Shown: one piece after another, positions 25,201-37,459 of the stretch | Position numbering within the stretch: the first letter of the stretch is position 1 | Layout of the letters: the number at the start of each line of letters is the position of its first letter | Assembly: GCF_001625215.2 (NCBI RefSeq) | Contig: NC_030386.2 | Location: 38,939,296 to 39,003,295, forward strand | DNA length: 64,000 bases | Source of the DNA: Daucus carota subsp. sativus | Taxonomy: Eukaryota; Streptophyta; Magnoliopsida; Apiales; Apiaceae | Reading direction: 5' to 3' | Made by a program: the position numbers and the translations under genes | The notes under the pieces: model-generated | Databases searched by the model: none | What the model saw: the letters and a program-made list of their open reading frames with translations, nothing else | Told to the model about the DNA's origin: nothing

Positions 25201-27045
25201 TTAAACCGATTACATTGATTAAATTTGTTCAGTATATCCATTATCTAGAGCTTAATATATTCTACACTCAAAGCAAGCGTTGACAAATATTGTTATATAT
25301 CATTTTAAAAAATTATTTTAATACATAAAAATGATACTGGGACTTGATTTGATAAATTAATTTCTTTGTTTGGTTCCATCTATTCTCAATCTTTTGAATT
25401 ATATATTTTTAATATTTTAAATGAGGTGGTTGTAAATTGTAATAATTTAGTAAGTGATATTTTGAAGTTTAAATGAGGAAATTAAATCTTTATCTGATTT
25501 TTTTAGAACAAAAAATCGAATATTTTGTCTTTTTAATGCATTATTTTAATCATTAACATTGCTTTTAAGTCACAAGTAGAAGAATGTCTACTGTCTGCAA
25601 TGTAAATAATATATTTGACGTCTGACTTTGAGTAGCTAGCAGCAGCGCATTACGAATTCAAAGTAAGATGAAGACATGATGAAGTTCAAGTCAAATAAGA
25701 ACTGCTTGCTAGATCAAATTGCTCAACTTTGAACGGGCAGTTTCTCATTGAATTATTGGAGTGAGCCTCCTTGTTATTACTTGCCAGTTTGACTGCGCAA
25801 TATATTTAACTTTTTATCTATTTTTATAAATTTTGGGTTTAATATTTAAAATTTTGTTTTCCATTTTTACTTAAATATATTTGTTTAAAATAATATAATA
25901 TAATTACTGAGTCAGACATGTTGAGGGTACGCGATGGAAAGAGGAAAAAGTATATAAGAATAGCGGGCCTAGGTTTTGCAGATAATCTTAAATGAAAAAT
26001 CCTCACTGATTAATTATATGTGATTTTTGACGTGTTTTCATAAAATTTGCCTTTTTAATATTTAATTCTATTAATTAATATTTTACGTATATACTATCTA
26101 TATTAAATTTTTACTAAATAAAAAAGTTATTTAATGTTAAATTTTCTTAGAAACATGTAAAGTAAAAAAAGATAAAATGATTTGTATAAATGTAAAGAGA
26201 AATTATAATATAAACAAATAAATTTGTTGAATATAGTTGTATAAATTTTCAATTCAAAATTCATACACTATATGTTAAATATTTAAAAAAATAACTGGAA
26301 TCTAAAATAGAAAGTTGATAAGTTGAGGTGACCAACTCCATGCCGCCGCATCAATAGGCTGGGGGCAAGAAAAAGAGAAAAAAGAAGAGCATCCCCCATG
26401 ACACAAAAAACAGAAAATCACACAAGTCTTTGTCAATCGGCTCGGTCGGAATGACATCTGCTACTGTCTGCGAGTACAATTTATGCCAGAAATTTATTAT
26501 TGACGCGTTTGTATTATAATATTTTCGGATAAAATAGTTTTATATCCTATTTTTTTACAAAAATAGAAAATGTTAACATATAATATACACATATTTATTA
26601 TTCTAAGTTTTTTGAATAATCCCTTATTAACGTCTTTAAAAAATTAATCAATTTATCGATTATATTTTGATTTGACTAAAACACATCAAGTTATCTAAAA
26701 GATATTATCTAAATTCTGAATACTAGTTATACTAATTAATTCTGATAATCCTACAATCATGCATATGCATAAATTGTGTAAAATCCAAATGAAGAAATAA
26801 CCGGGACGAACCAAGTAAAACCAGAAGTTAACTAAGCGTAATTTGGCTTTTTTTTTCAATCTTTTCTGCATCCTTCGTAAAACTAATGATTTAACAGATT
26901 TTCTAGTTCGTGTATGTGCACAAAAATTATGACATGTATAAACACTCATAATTGTTAATGCATGTTCATGATTTAATTCGTTTTTTATTGCTTTCAGTCA
27001 ATATTAATTTTCAAAAACTTCGGAATAAGTTAATAGTATTATTGT
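22278..27045. other. Long gene-poor AT-rich stretch
   Basis: No gene can be supported. Bases about 24170-24362 carry the worn right part of a Stowaway-like element ending ACAGAGGGAGTA. Around 24740-25090 the base composition is less AT-rich, and overlapping minus-strand frames of 103 and 79 codons occur; neither resembles a known family. The rest is AT-rich filler. Confidence 0.45.
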
Positions 27046-27303
27046 GGGTGTTTGTTTGAGACTTTTAAGTCCAGCTTCTGAATTATAAGTTATAAGCACT
27101 TATTCGTACCGTTTGTGTAATAAGTCAAGAAGCACTTATAAAAAACTAGGAATGCTAGCTTTTGTTTCAGTACTTCTACTTATTTCCCAAACACTTTAAT
27201 CACTTATAAGTCTTATTCTGCTTCTAACTTCTACTCCACTTATTTACTCCACTTATTTATATTAAGCAAGAAGCACTTATTTTAAGCTCACCCAAACGGC
27301 CCC
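27046..27303. mobile_element. Small inverted-repeat element in the AHL promoter
   Basis: Left end GGGTGTTTGTTTGAG and right end CTCACCCAAACGGCCCC are imperfect inverted repeats. Both arms carry AAGCACTTATT-like subterminal motifs. It is 258 bp and non-coding. I could not identify a clean target-site duplication. It ends about 90 bp before the AHL TATA box. Confidence 0.6.
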
Positions 27304-27393
27304 GTTATATCCCATAGGCTATGGGCAATTCATGTTAGTAACTTTAAATACAGAAATAAGTCAAATTAGTTTAATACCCAAAATATCTTTTCC

Positions 27394-27400
27394 TATATAA
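27394..27400 (+). promoter_or_regulatory. TATA box of the AHL gene
   Basis: TATATAA lies 195 bp upstream of the ATG, followed by a CT-rich leader, the usual arrangement in plants. Confidence 0.6.
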
Positions 27401-27594
27401 ACTAACCTCTCAAGTAGCGGCGCTCTTTGTTCACTTGTTCTCTCTTGCTCGGTTTCTCAGCTCATACGCCTCCTCCCTCCTCTTCTCCATCAACCTCTCT
27501 CATCCACCTCTGCCTGCCACTCCCTTGATCCCTCTTTACTCATACTCGTTCGTAAAATACGGACTTCAGTCTGGATTAGCCTCCTCGTATAAAC

Positions 27595-28446
27595 ATGAAA
27601 GGTGAATACACGGATGAAACCCACCGTTCGACCCAAACAATGTTCTCCAAAATCCACCAAACCCAAAAATTCCAACCACACCACCTCCGCAACCCGACCC
27701 CACCTCCGCAACCCTACCCCACACAACCCCTCCACGTCACCCCCTTCCAAGACCACCCCGCCAGCCCTTCCAAACCCGAGCCCTCCCAAAACGACGGCGC
27801 TTCCATCGAAATCCTCCGCCGTCCACGTGGCCGCCCACCCGGATCCAAAAACAAACTCAAATCCCCCATCATCATAACCCGAGAACCCGACCCGGCCATG
27901 TCACCCTACGTCCTCGAAATCCCCGCCGGCTCCGACCTCATCCACGCCATCACTCTCTACTGCAAGAAACGCCAGTCGGGTCTCTGCGTGCTAAACGGGT
28001 CGGGTACGGTGGCTAACGTGACGCTGAAGCAACCGTCGAGCACTCCTAACGCCACCGTCACATTTCACGGCCGTTTCGACATGTTGTCTCTCTCGGCCAC
28101 TATTATTCTCCCTTCATTACAGCACGTAACAAACACGTTCACCATCTCCCTCGCGGGCCCACAGGGACAAGTTGTGGGTGGGGCCGTGGTGGGCCCACTC
28201 GTCGCCGCCTCCACCGTCTACATCATCGCGGCGTCGTTTAATAGCCCGGTGTTTCAAAAACTACCGATTGAAGATGAGCATGAAAATAACGATAATGTTA
28301 ATAATAATAATCATAATAATAGCGGTGGTGGTGGTGACGTGGCGTCGCCGTCGGTGGTGTCAGGCGGCGGCGATATGTACAGTGGCCATAGTATGGGTAA
28401 TGAGGTGATATGGACGCCAACTCCGAGACAAGCGCAGCCGTATTAG
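27595..28446 (+). CDS. AHL: AHL protein (AT-hook motif nuclear-localized), intronless
   Basis: A 283-residue DNA-binding protein. One AT-hook of the RGRPPGSKNK type lies at residues 76-88 and binds the minor groove of AT-rich DNA. The PPC domain (about 105-225) follows, beginning PYVLEIPAGSDL and containing GRFDML (159-164), the variant of the conserved GRFEIL contact motif, and SLAGPQGQVVGG. Lack of introns and a single hook place it in the clade A group, whose members form trimers and tune growth, flowering and defence genes. The N-terminus is Pro/His/Gln-rich; the C-terminus has an Asn run and Gly patches. The start is supported by the upstream TATA box and by family N-termini. GC content is much higher than in the flanks, as is usual for AHL genes. 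Confidence 0.93.
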   Translation: MKGEYTDETHRSTQTMFSKIHQTQKFQPHHLRNPTPPPQPYPTQPLHVTPFQDHPASPSKPEPSQNDGASIEILRRPRGRPPGSKNKLKSPIIITREPDPAMSPYVLEIPAGSDLIHAITLYCKKRQSGLCVLNGSGTVANVTLKQPSSTPNATVTFHGRFDMLSLSATIILPSLQHVTNTFTISLAGPQGQVVGGAVVGPLVAASTVYIIAASFNSPVFQKLPIEDEHENNDNVNNNNHNNSGGGGDVASPSVVSGGGDMYSGHSMGNEVIWTPTPRQAQPY

Positions 28447-28781
28447 CGGTGGATTAGTTTGTGATTAAGGGTGTAATTTTATGATTAGTGAGTGTTGATT
28501 TGTTATTGCAGTGAGTGTAGGGTTTAGTTTGGGTGAGTTTAGTGATGTTGATTAGTGAAATGTGTTTGGTTGTTGTAATGATGTGTGCTTTTTACTATTT
28601 TAGTCATTGTTTGTTGGATGTTTTGTTGCATATATCCTAGTTAAGATAGGGCTATGCTGGTCATAAAAAAAACTCCTATATTTGGCATGCAAGGACTTAT
28701 TATTTGGCGTACTCCTACTTGTTTATATTGTTAAACACATGCACCTGTCTTATTTATTGAAAAAGAATTTGATCTTTGATA

Positions 28782-29062
28782 CTCCCTCCGTCCCACCAGG
28801 TTCTTTACAGTTACCTCTTTTGGACGTCCCATCCATTTCTTTACATTACAAAACTTTCCCAAAATAGTTAATGGGTCCCACCACTTTATCACTTTTCCTT
28901 CCTTTTCACACTACTTTTACTCCACTATCTCTCTTTTATATATTAAAAATCGATGGGTCCCACCACTTCACCCACTTTTCTTCCTCTTTTTCACTACTTT
29001 ATACATATTTCTTAACCTCCGTGCCCAAACCCAATGTAAACAATTGGGTGGGACGGAGGGAG
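28782..29062. mobile_element. Stowaway MITE
   Basis: Begins CTCCCTCCGTCCC and ends GGGACGGAGGGAG, perfect inverted termini of the Tc1/mariner Stowaway kind, flanked by TA on both sides (28780-28781 and 29063-29064). Size 281 bp, non-coding. Lies 336 bp after the AHL stop codon. Confidence 0.92.
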
Positions 29063-29064
29063 TA

Positions 29065-30324
29065 AACGGAAGAGAGCCGGGACAATAATAGATGGTTTTA
29101 TTCAATAATTTGATGAGATTTGATTTTTGAGATCTCCGAAAGAGTGAAAATAATATTACTCAACAAAGGTAATTTAGAAAAGCATAATTGCAACTGTTGA
29201 TTTATTATCGAACCTAATTTTTTTTTGAAATTTTGAAAGATTAATTATTTGATAAATATTGATTTTTTAAATAAAAATTTAATTTTCACCTCGACTAACT
29301 TCTAAAATTTGACAAACTTTTATTAATGATTTCCGACTATTTCATAATTCGTATTAATGATTTGAAAAAACCCGGATAAGAAAAGTGATGGGAATGGAGA
29401 TTGGGAAAAGATGGCGGTGGGATGGGGGTTGTTTGGAGTAAGCTTGAAGATAGAGATATAGGATGGACCGACTGACAAAACTGACCCCCACTCCTTGATG
29501 TCACCACCTGTGTTTGATAATAATTATGAAATATGCCAAACAGGGCATTGAGTAACAATTCAACTGGGGATTGCAATTTGCAGCAGCATGCACAGGATTG
29601 AGATGGCTCATGGCTGCAGCCTGTAAGCTATGTTATAGCATCCTATAGATACTGCCAAGTGGATTCCGGAAACAGCCAACGGATATGCCATTCATTTGAT
29701 TAATGTAGCACAGAGACGATATTGCGAGCCGTGAGAATGATCGGAAATCGGGGAATTAATCGATTAATCAACTGATTTTGAATTTATCGAGAATTTTTTT
29801 GTAGATTAGAGATATCTGGTCAAATTAGAATGTAATTGATAAATCGGGAACATATTTTTTAAGATTAGTTGGAGATTTCTAATTTATTTATAGACAAAAA
29901 TTAAAAATTCTCAAAATTCTGTAAAAATAAAGAAGAAAGGGGGAAGACGCTCTTGGATAAGAGTTATGCGATGAAGAAACTTCTTCACCTCTCATTGCTT
30001 TTGACAGATTTACAGGCGCATGAGTCTAGGTTATTATTTGCTTTTGTCTCGTGGAAATTACAGAGGACTACGGCATGTCAGCGTGTGTTAAGTAGGTAAT
30101 GAAGCTTTTTACTTTTTGTTTCCTTCTTCCAAATCTTTATCTTTTCAGTTTTCACACTCTTGATGCTGATGGAACATTGATTTAGATCAGCTGCTCATGT
30201 TCTTTATTTCTCTATTTCTTCTCTCCCTTAACCCTACTTTTTCGGGGCATGTTTTACTTGCCCTTTTTAGCCTCCAACTCTAAATTATCCTAACCTGGCT
30301 TAAGTCTTTCGAATCGAAACACGG
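29065..30324. other. Intergenic, nothing recognised
   Basis: AT-rich DNA with short frames only, including a 79-codon minus-strand ORF at 29337-29576 without family features. Bases 29930-30060 are less AT-rich but I find no gene there. Confidence 0.4.
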
Positions 30325-30540
30325 GGACATTTGGATGATAGATGAATCGAGAATGAGAAGTATAAAAATGAAAAGCATGAGAATGAGAATCTCACGGAAC
30401 ATGAGAATAATGATTTACCCATCAAGTGAGAATGAGGTTCCCATTTTACATCACAAAATGACTAATTCAAATTCCTAACACATGAATTTGAATTTGAGGT
30501 TCCTGTTGATTAAGCTCATTAACCATTAACCAAACATCCT
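30325..30540. mobile_element. Small inverted-repeat element
   Basis: GGACATTTGGATG at the left and AACCAAACATCCT at the right are inverted. The middle has repeated GAGAATGAGAATCTCA-like motifs. It resembles the insert at 4749-4951 in plan. No clear target duplication. Confidence 0.45.
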
Positions 30541-32311
30541 CTAAATTGAATGCTAATTAAACACGATTTTGCCCGCATCCAAGCTAAATACAATAATGCC
30601 CAGAGGAACCGTGAGGGATGAACATATGAGAGCCAGAGGGATGACGGAGAATTAAAAGAAATGACCAAACTGGAGAAAATTACACAGAAATAATGAGAAA
30701 TAAACCCAATTAAAAGGACATATAGTTTGTAATAAAATTTGTGGGGCTAGATTGGTATAGAAATAGACAAGATGCTGATGGTTATCAACCAATTAAATGG
30801 GTTCATTATTCATTACGTTCCTATCCCATTCCTATATATAAGCCTTGTTCATTAGCTTATCGTTTCTGTAATATATAGGTGGTACAAGGCTCCGAATCAT
30901 AAAATGATGAGATGTCGAAATCGACTTTATTAACATTATACATTGACGCATATCTGCATATCTAACAAGCAAATATTAAAATCTATGTTCTATACAATGC
31001 CACAACGCTGTAGACTAACAGAGAGACATCCACCGTGATGCATCCAACTGCAGGATTTGCCAGCCAAGTTCACACAAACAATCAAAGGACTAAATTTACA
31101 AACTGGAACATATCAAGACTCACATTTCACTCTAAACTGCTTTCAAAAACAAACAAGTGATGGTAGAGATGTGGCAATCTGCACGCAATTCAAGTATAGA
31201 ATGTACTTTTCTCCATAGTAGAACTTGACCTGCACCGAGTCATTTCCATCAACACATTGCAACTTGAAAGGCATATAATATAGAACAGTGTGCACAAACA
31301 TTCTATATGATTAGAGAAGCAAAAATACTTGCGTTACATAAGAAACATATTTAAAATAGTTATGTTGGTGAGTCTATTGGCAAGTCAATCTCTCAACTAA
31401 ATAAAATACTTTTAGGAAGGTAGATAAATGGAGTTATCATGAGAGGTAAACATTAGACGGCATTATAAGCAACCTCAACAACAAAAAATTTCTATCAAAA
31501 ATCGATCAAATACTAACAAACTTCTACTGCAAAGAAGTAATGCTTACTATGTTTTTTTCTAATATAATGACCAACCAAGACACAAGCACCAATTTTTTCG
31601 CAAAAACTCAGGCGATACTGACAGTCCATAGACCATAGGGAATACCCAGTGGACCATATTTCGACCTCAAGACATCCCTAAGACATATAAAGTGTCTTAA
31701 CCCCCATGGCATGGGGTAAGCTATCAGCCTCCATACTCACAGTCCCACAAATGTAACAACTTATCCCATGGCTTCTAGCTGAACACCCCCCCATATCTTG
31801 GTCATTAGAGGTCAAGGGTTCACGCCATGGCGGAACATGTGTGTGATTATATAAATTTCGGTATCTGACCCTCATCGAAAAAAATGTCTCAATTGGGCCC
31901 TCTTTTTTCTCATAATATTAATATGTACTATTAAGTCATGCTCCTTGATAATCCAATATATTAAACTCACTCACAACAAAGTTTTTGGAAATTACCTCAT
32001 CTTTTCCTTAACAGAGAAAAACAGATCAATGAGTTGTAAAACTCAAAGATCCATTTGTATGCTATCATAATTCAAACCATAATGAAAATTAAAAAGAGAA
32101 ATAATAGTTGGGAATATCACAGCCAATATCAATTTCTATTTTCTTTTACAGTTTAAAATAATGGAAATAAACAACTCACATATAAAGCAGAGCAATAGGT
32201 CCTAAAGGAAATGTAATGGCAACGTCCCCTTGTTTAAACATATCAAAGCATATAACAAGGTAATTTAAAGTTCTCAAGAAACAAGAAAGAATACTTGCCG
32301 GAAACATCTTT
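30541..32311. other. 3' flank of the universal stress protein gene
   Basis: Downstream of the minus-strand gene; the first few hundred bases left of 32312 are probably 3' UTR. At 31690-31880 a less AT-rich block with GTCAAGGGTTCACGCC recalls a B-box and might be a worn SINE, but no A-box can be fixed. No coding frame. Confidence 0.4.
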
Positions 32312-35151
32312 TTAAGAAGTGCTCTTGACTATCATAACTGGGCTCACAGCATGGTTGGAGCAATAGTTGCTTACACTTCCCAAAAATATCCTGAACCAAA
32401 TGAAGAATAATTAGGTGTATTAAGTGGAAAAGAGCACACGGAACTGTAATTGCAACACAGTTACTAAGCACACGGTTCAAAAAGTTCTAGAACTAGTTCT
32501 GACCAATGTAGTTAATATCTAGAACATTTTTTTAATACATGTATGTCAGTTCTTTTACTGTTTTAAGCAAATTTGACTGGCAATGTGTTAGCGAGAAGTT
32601 TACAACTGTTTTAATTCTTATGAGTTTAAACACCATCTCACATTCACTTATGAGTTTACAACTGTTTTAATTCTTATGAGTTTAAACACCATCTCACATT
32701 CACTTATGGTAAACAAGATAATGCCACAATGGATCTTCATTACTAAATCCAAACTCCTCACAAGCAGTTGTTGCTTCTAAAACTTGATTCTACAACCGTA
32801 ACAATGTTGCGCTGGAAAATCGTTATATGATAGAAATCATTAAGTCTTGCGATTTAATCTGTGATTAATGAACTGAAACCTCATACGACAAGGCAATCAA
32901 TATAAAATGGCCAATCTAGTTAATATCAGCAGTCAGCACTAACTTCACCTCCCCTTCACTAAGGAAAACGTAAACTAAGTCACTAGTCAGTAGTAGCGAA
33001 CAAAAATGTCCCTGACATCTTACAGAGACCCAGTATGATGACGTGCTTAAAAAAAACTAACCATTTTAAGTCTGTATTTAGAGTCAAAATGAGGCAAAGT
33101 GTAGTCAAGATAGCTACTGTACTCGAGGACATGTAAATGTCAGCTCCCCTGAGTTTTGTGGTCTGAAAGCTAATAAAATTTGAATAGGGCATTAATGTCT
33201 AAGGTTCTAGCTCTAACAAGTTCATATAACATTAGTTTAAATTTTAAAATTTATGCCCACAACTTTGAAATTCATTCTGGTAATGTTCTAAAACGCCGTC
33301 ATACTAGACCCTTGAACTGACTGAGTCCGAGGAAATAATGCAGTTTGAACAGCCATCCAACTTGAGCGTATCTAAAGCATATACATGTCTCCGTTTACAA
33401 AAAGTTAGACTACAATTTAGAAAGCTGGCAACATAAATTGTAAATCATCTACTGAAACAAAATTTTAGGCCAAACTATAACAGACAACAGTATCATATAT
33501 GTCACTCGTTGAGAGATCATAAAAAATGTTGATCCTCCAAGAGCCTAAACTTGGTTGAGGTCATATAAATGATGACCACTCATAAAAAAGTACCTTCCAT
33601 GACCGGGAAATGGGAATAGTAATTTCATTCACTTAATATAAAAAAAAACATATTAATAAGAGAACACTGGCATAATTAATCATCATATAAAGCAGGAAAT
33701 AGAGATATTTGTACCGTTTAATAGGACCAAAAGCACGGCAACCGATTACAAGTAAATCAGCATGCAGATCTTCCACAACTTGACAAATTTTCTCCTTTGG
33801 ATCCCCAATTACAACTTGCGTCTTATAGCTCACCTGATTGATTCAGACAATAGAAGTGACTTTATTAAAGCATGTAGATCATTGACATTTTCAAATCATA
33901 TATATACCCGTCCTCAACTACAAATTCTCTTCACCACTGGCTTGATTTACTTTGGCGAAACAGAATAAGTGATCTATCAAGCATTCAAGCTAAAGCCATA
34001 ATAATCACAAACTATTCATCAGAACAATAGTAACATAAGTTAGAATATACTTTAAACTTTTTGACAATATCTACAAGTTTCGTACTAAACATATCTCTAT
34101 GCAAATGCGTGTGTTACTACTTCCTTCCAAGAGTCAGTAAATCTACAGCTACCTAGTACAGCACTACAGCAGTACAGCTCGTACTACCACTAGTCTTTTC
34201 TAATTTTAGCAGATGCCTCATATAACATCAATTTAAACTCCCTAGTCTAAATTGTCTAATATTAGCAAACAATTCAAGCTGACTTAACTTTAACATCGAA
34301 AGCAAACACAAACAAGTATATATAGAACCCAGGGCAAGTAAGAGTATTAACATTATTTTCAGAGCAAATTTGAACATTGTGACTAATATAAGTTGTTGAC
34401 AATCAACAATTCAAAATAAATATCTACTAGTTTACTACTAAACATATTTAAACAGGAAATGCAACATGTCTAACCACTTCCTTCCGAGAGTCCTCCGATC
34501 TACAGCCACCTATCCTATGGCTCGTACTACCACTAGCCTTTTCAAATTTTAGCATATGCCTTAGATAAGACATCAATCTGAATCCTCTGGTCTAAATTCT
34601 TAAATGCCTAATAATAATAACAAACAATTCAAGCCGACTTAATGTTGACACTATCGAAAGCATACACAAACAAGTATAAATACAATCGAGTGCGAGTTCA
34701 AGACTGCTAACATTATTTTCAGAGCAAATTTCAACAGCATGACTGATAATCGCATCTGAAATGCGCTTCTGATGCTTCTCGATCGCCGCATTAAAAGCCG
34801 GAACCTCCAGATCACCTGCTCAACAAAAGTCAAACATCCAAGTCAACAAATCAATCAAGTCAAGAAGTCAACTCCAATTCACATAAACACACTCTAGAAA
34901 GTTCTAATTCTAGTCGACGAATATATACTATTCGATAAACGAATAAAATAGAATTAACTGGGGCCGCCGAAGGGGATGGCGCCGGGATTGAGGCCGGTGG
35001 CGATGGACGGTGGAGATTGAACGTGGAGGATGAGGAGATGGCCGTCGGTGGGCCGGAGCTTGACGTTGCGGATGGCCCAATTGAGGGCGTTCATGCTCTC
35101 CTCGCTGCTGTCTACTGCGACTATCACGCAGCCCAAGTCCCCGGACGACAT
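32312..35151 (-). CDS. Universal stress protein (UspA domain), complete, four exons
   Basis: Exons on the minus strand: 34959-35151, 34712-34815, 33715-33833 and 32312-32390. They join to 495 bases, 165 codons with stop (164 residues). The protein is a single UspA alpha/beta domain: strand 1 GCVIVAVDSSEESMNALNWA, then VSYKTQVVIGDPKEKICQVV, and the nucleotide-loop region LLVIGCRAFG...IFLGSVSNYCSNH. The classic G-x2-G-x9-G-S/T loop is present only in variant form (GCRAFG then GS). Plant relatives bind ATP or act in hypoxia and stress signalling; the exact role here is unknown. It ends HAVSPVMIVKSTS. Intron 2 carries a partial duplication that includes the end of exon 2, and intron 3 a 56-bp tandem repeat. 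Confidence 0.92.
32598..32709. repeat. Perfect tandem duplication, 56-bp unit
   Basis: GTTTACAACTGTTTTAATTC begins at 32598 and again at 32654, and the rest of the unit is identical. Such identity means a recent event. It lies in intron 3 of the universal stress protein gene. Confidence 0.9.
34060..34745. repeat. Partial tandem duplication in USP intron 2, reaching into exon 2
   Basis: Bases about 34060-34385 and 34425-34745 share a long series of blocks in the same order: ACTTCCTTCC, CTCGTACTACCACTAG, CAAACAATTCAAGC, AACATTATTTTCAGAGCAAA. The last block in the right copy is the 3' end of exon 2 with its donor site; the left copy is therefore a decayed pseudo-exon. Divergence is clear, so this is not recent. 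Confidence 0.7.
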
Positions 35152-35700
35152 CGTTTTGACTTGTCTAAATGATTTACGGTTATCTCGGAAATGTTGTCGT
35201 GATCAGGAGTTGTGTTGCCGTGGATTGTGATGCGGGGTTTTGTGCAAGGATAGAAGATTATCGGAGAAATGGGATATTTTAGATTTACCAGCTGTACTTG
35301 CAAGCTAAAGACGTGGTTTGAATGCCTGACAAAAAAAAACAAAACAAAACGCGTTTTTTTTTTTTTTTAACATGCTCGCAGATGTTTGTATCATAGCTAT
35401 GATAACCGCATCGGAATTACTTTCGTCCGATGCATGCGGTTTGAGTTTATGATTTATAGTTTGAGAGTTTAAAATATTTATTTGATTACCCCTGATATAG
35501 TAATGATTTATAAATTATTAGAAATATAATTATAAAAATAAAAATGATATATAAATAATTTATATTTTACTAGTAATTTAATCAGAAAGTTTTAAAATAT
35601 TTAATTTAATAAAAAATTTATGTCAATTATTTCGACGAAAGTCACAATTGCTTACACAAAAACAAACTAAAGTAGCAGCCCAATCCCTAGCAGTCCGTCC
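35152..35700. other. Intergenic, shared 5' flank
   Basis: Lies between the minus-strand stress protein gene and the plus-strand HISN2-like copy. AT-rich beyond 35470. The right end from about 35640 belongs to the duplicated block that recurs at 49290. Confidence 0.5.
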
Positions 35701-35732
35701 GATATGAAGTCCGATGAATAAAATCCAATACA

Positions 35733-35760
35733 GGCCCAATAGCTCTCCACAGAAACCCTA
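35733..35760 (+). promoter_or_regulatory. Site II element and telo box of HISN2-like copy 1
   Basis: GGCCCA (35733-35738) is followed by AAACCCTA (35753-35760), 65 bp before the ATG. In plants this pair marks promoters of growth-related and snoRNA genes. The same pair, spacing almost unchanged, is found at copy 2. Confidence 0.6.
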
Positions 35761-36577
35761 GTCTCTATCTCTACTTATTCCCACTCCACTCCTGATTGTC
35801 GTCGAAGCTGCTGAGCGTCTCACAATGAGAACTCAATTCAATTGTTTTAAACCCCTAAATCTCACACCCAAACGACGCCGTTCCACCAATCACAAAAGCT
35901 CCTGTCCAAGAAGCTGCTTTGTTTCCGCTACAATTAACAAAACTCACCGCCATATCTCCTTTGAATCAAAGGTATAAAAATAATAATCACATTTAATATT
36001 TTATCTTTAATTTCAATTCAATTTTCAATTATGTATGTTTTGTTTCGAATTGTGTTCTTGTTTTCGACAAGATGTTATTTGAGATAATTGAGTGCAATAT
36101 GCTAATTGAAATGAATTACGGCTATGATTAGTATCCAAACATTTAGTCAAGTGCCCATCGATATCGTGGTAGGTTCTGTTACATGTTTGGGAGATTATTA
36201 TCGCCAGACGAAACGATGATCCGATGGGTTTTCTATCGAATTATCTGCATAGCTGGCGATTACGTTCATCGTTGCTAGGTTATATTTCATTAGTTATAGC
36301 CTCTGTTTCATGTGGACCGTACATCTAAATTAGATGAAATTGTAATTAATGTCGACTAGTTTTGAGGATATTTCAAATTAACTGGTTTCGGAATTCAGTA
36401 GATGATATTTACAAATGTGTTACATATTGATTTTGTGCACTTGTTCAAGAGGAATAATGCATGGATAATGTGGTATCATTTGCTTTGTGTATTAAGGTAA
36501 AATTATGGATCCGACTGTGTTTTTGTTTGGTTTGACTTGGTGATATGTTTGATTTTCTATGTCAAACTATCATTGCA

Positions 36578-36709
36578 GACATTGGCAGGTGTCTTTCCGC
36601 AGTTATGGTTGTGGGGACCGTTGAATGTTTTGCTAAAGAAAATGGTGTCCATCGTTGCTCAATAAGCTTGCTAAAATGATTATATGAGCTACATCTGGAC
36701 ACTATATTT
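36578..36709 (+). ncRNA. Candidate H/ACA snoRNA, copy 1
   Basis: The sequence can fold as hairpin-hinge-hairpin-tail. Hairpin 1 is closed by ACATT/AATGT with an apical stem CCGCA/TGTGG. The hinge has an AnAnnA box (AGAAAA). Hairpin 2 is closed by GTGTCCA/TGGACAC with an inner GCTCA/TGAGC stem. The tail is T-ATA-TTT, with ATA in place of ACA. Four other copies show the same plan. It lies in HISN2 intron 1, as plant intronic snoRNAs do. The target base is not known. Confidence 0.45.
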
Positions 36710-36832
36710 GATTTTACTAATGTAGTTCGCCATGCTTTTGTGCTTATGTTAAGAACCATACATGTTTGTGCCTTGATCAGTTCAAAAACTCGTCTTTTCA
36801 CCGATAGTATGTTGTGCTTTTATTATTAACCA

Positions 36833-36967
36833 GACATTGGCAGGTGTCTTTCCACAGTCATGGTTGTGGGGACCGTTGAATGTTATGGAAAAGTAAGATT
36901 TGGTGTCCATCGTTGCCCAATAACCTTAGTAAAATGGTTAACTGAGCTACATCTGGACACTATATTA
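36833..36967 (+). ncRNA. Candidate H/ACA snoRNA, copy 2
   Basis: Same plan as the copy 255 bp upstream. The apical stem is CCACA/TGTGG, a fully paired form of the upstream CCGCA/TGTGG. The H box is AAAGTA, the closing stem of hairpin 2 GTGTCCA/TGGACAC and the tail ATA-TTA. Confidence 0.45.
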
Positions 36968-37459
36968 ATTGCATTTGAATGTCAACCTTAAACTTCTTTG
37001 TTCTTTCTGTAAATTTCTTTGTCCAACAAGGTATTTATTCTGAGAATGCTATGTTTTTCTTGTTTCTTGTTTGGACATTTTTGTTGCAGTGAGGAGGCTG
37101 ATGAGTTGTCGAACTCTGGAAGACAGTGAGGAAACGTCACGGACTGCATCAGAAATGGCTGATGTTCTGTATCATGCAATGGTATTATTGTCTATTTGTC
37201 TGTGAGAGGAGTGAATATAGAAGAGGTTTTAACAGTCCTCAGGCAAAGATTTTCAAGATCAGGCATCGAGGAAAAATTAGTCGCAAGCTGGAAGGAAGCT
37301 GAAGTAAACATCTTCTGTTAGCAAATACACAAAAGAAAATTGTGTATACAACTGTATGTACAGAAGAAAAATGTCATTAGAAAGTACTCAGATAATTGCC
37401 TTGCAAGGCAATTTGATTATGATTGAGGTGGCCCAACTCGAAGGTATTTTTTTCTAAGA

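Larger units (their letters stand above)
35825..37320 (+). pseudogene. HISN2: HISN2-like copy 1: transit-peptide exon and broken last exon
   Basis: HISN2 is the plastid enzyme joining phosphoribosyl-AMP cyclohydrolase (HisI) and phosphoribosyl-ATP pyrophosphatase (HisE) in histidine synthesis. Exon 1 (35825-35971) is open for 49 codons, starting MRTQFNCFKP, a typical basic, Ser/Thr-rich transit peptide, and ends at a good donor (AAAG|GTATAA). Intron 1 holds two snoRNA candidates. The HisI exons are absent. The sequence resumes at about 37088 with the last exon, EEADEL then a 2-base loss that shifts the frame, then recognisable SRTASEMADVLYHAM and IEEVLTVLRQRFSRSG in changing frames. So the enzyme cannot be made here. 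The order exon 1 - intron 1 - last exon suggests an internal deletion within a duplicated gene. Confidence 0.8.

Noticed and set aside
31690-31880. SINE
   Set aside because: A B-box-like GGGTTCACGCC is seen, but no A-box at the right distance, no tail and no target duplication.
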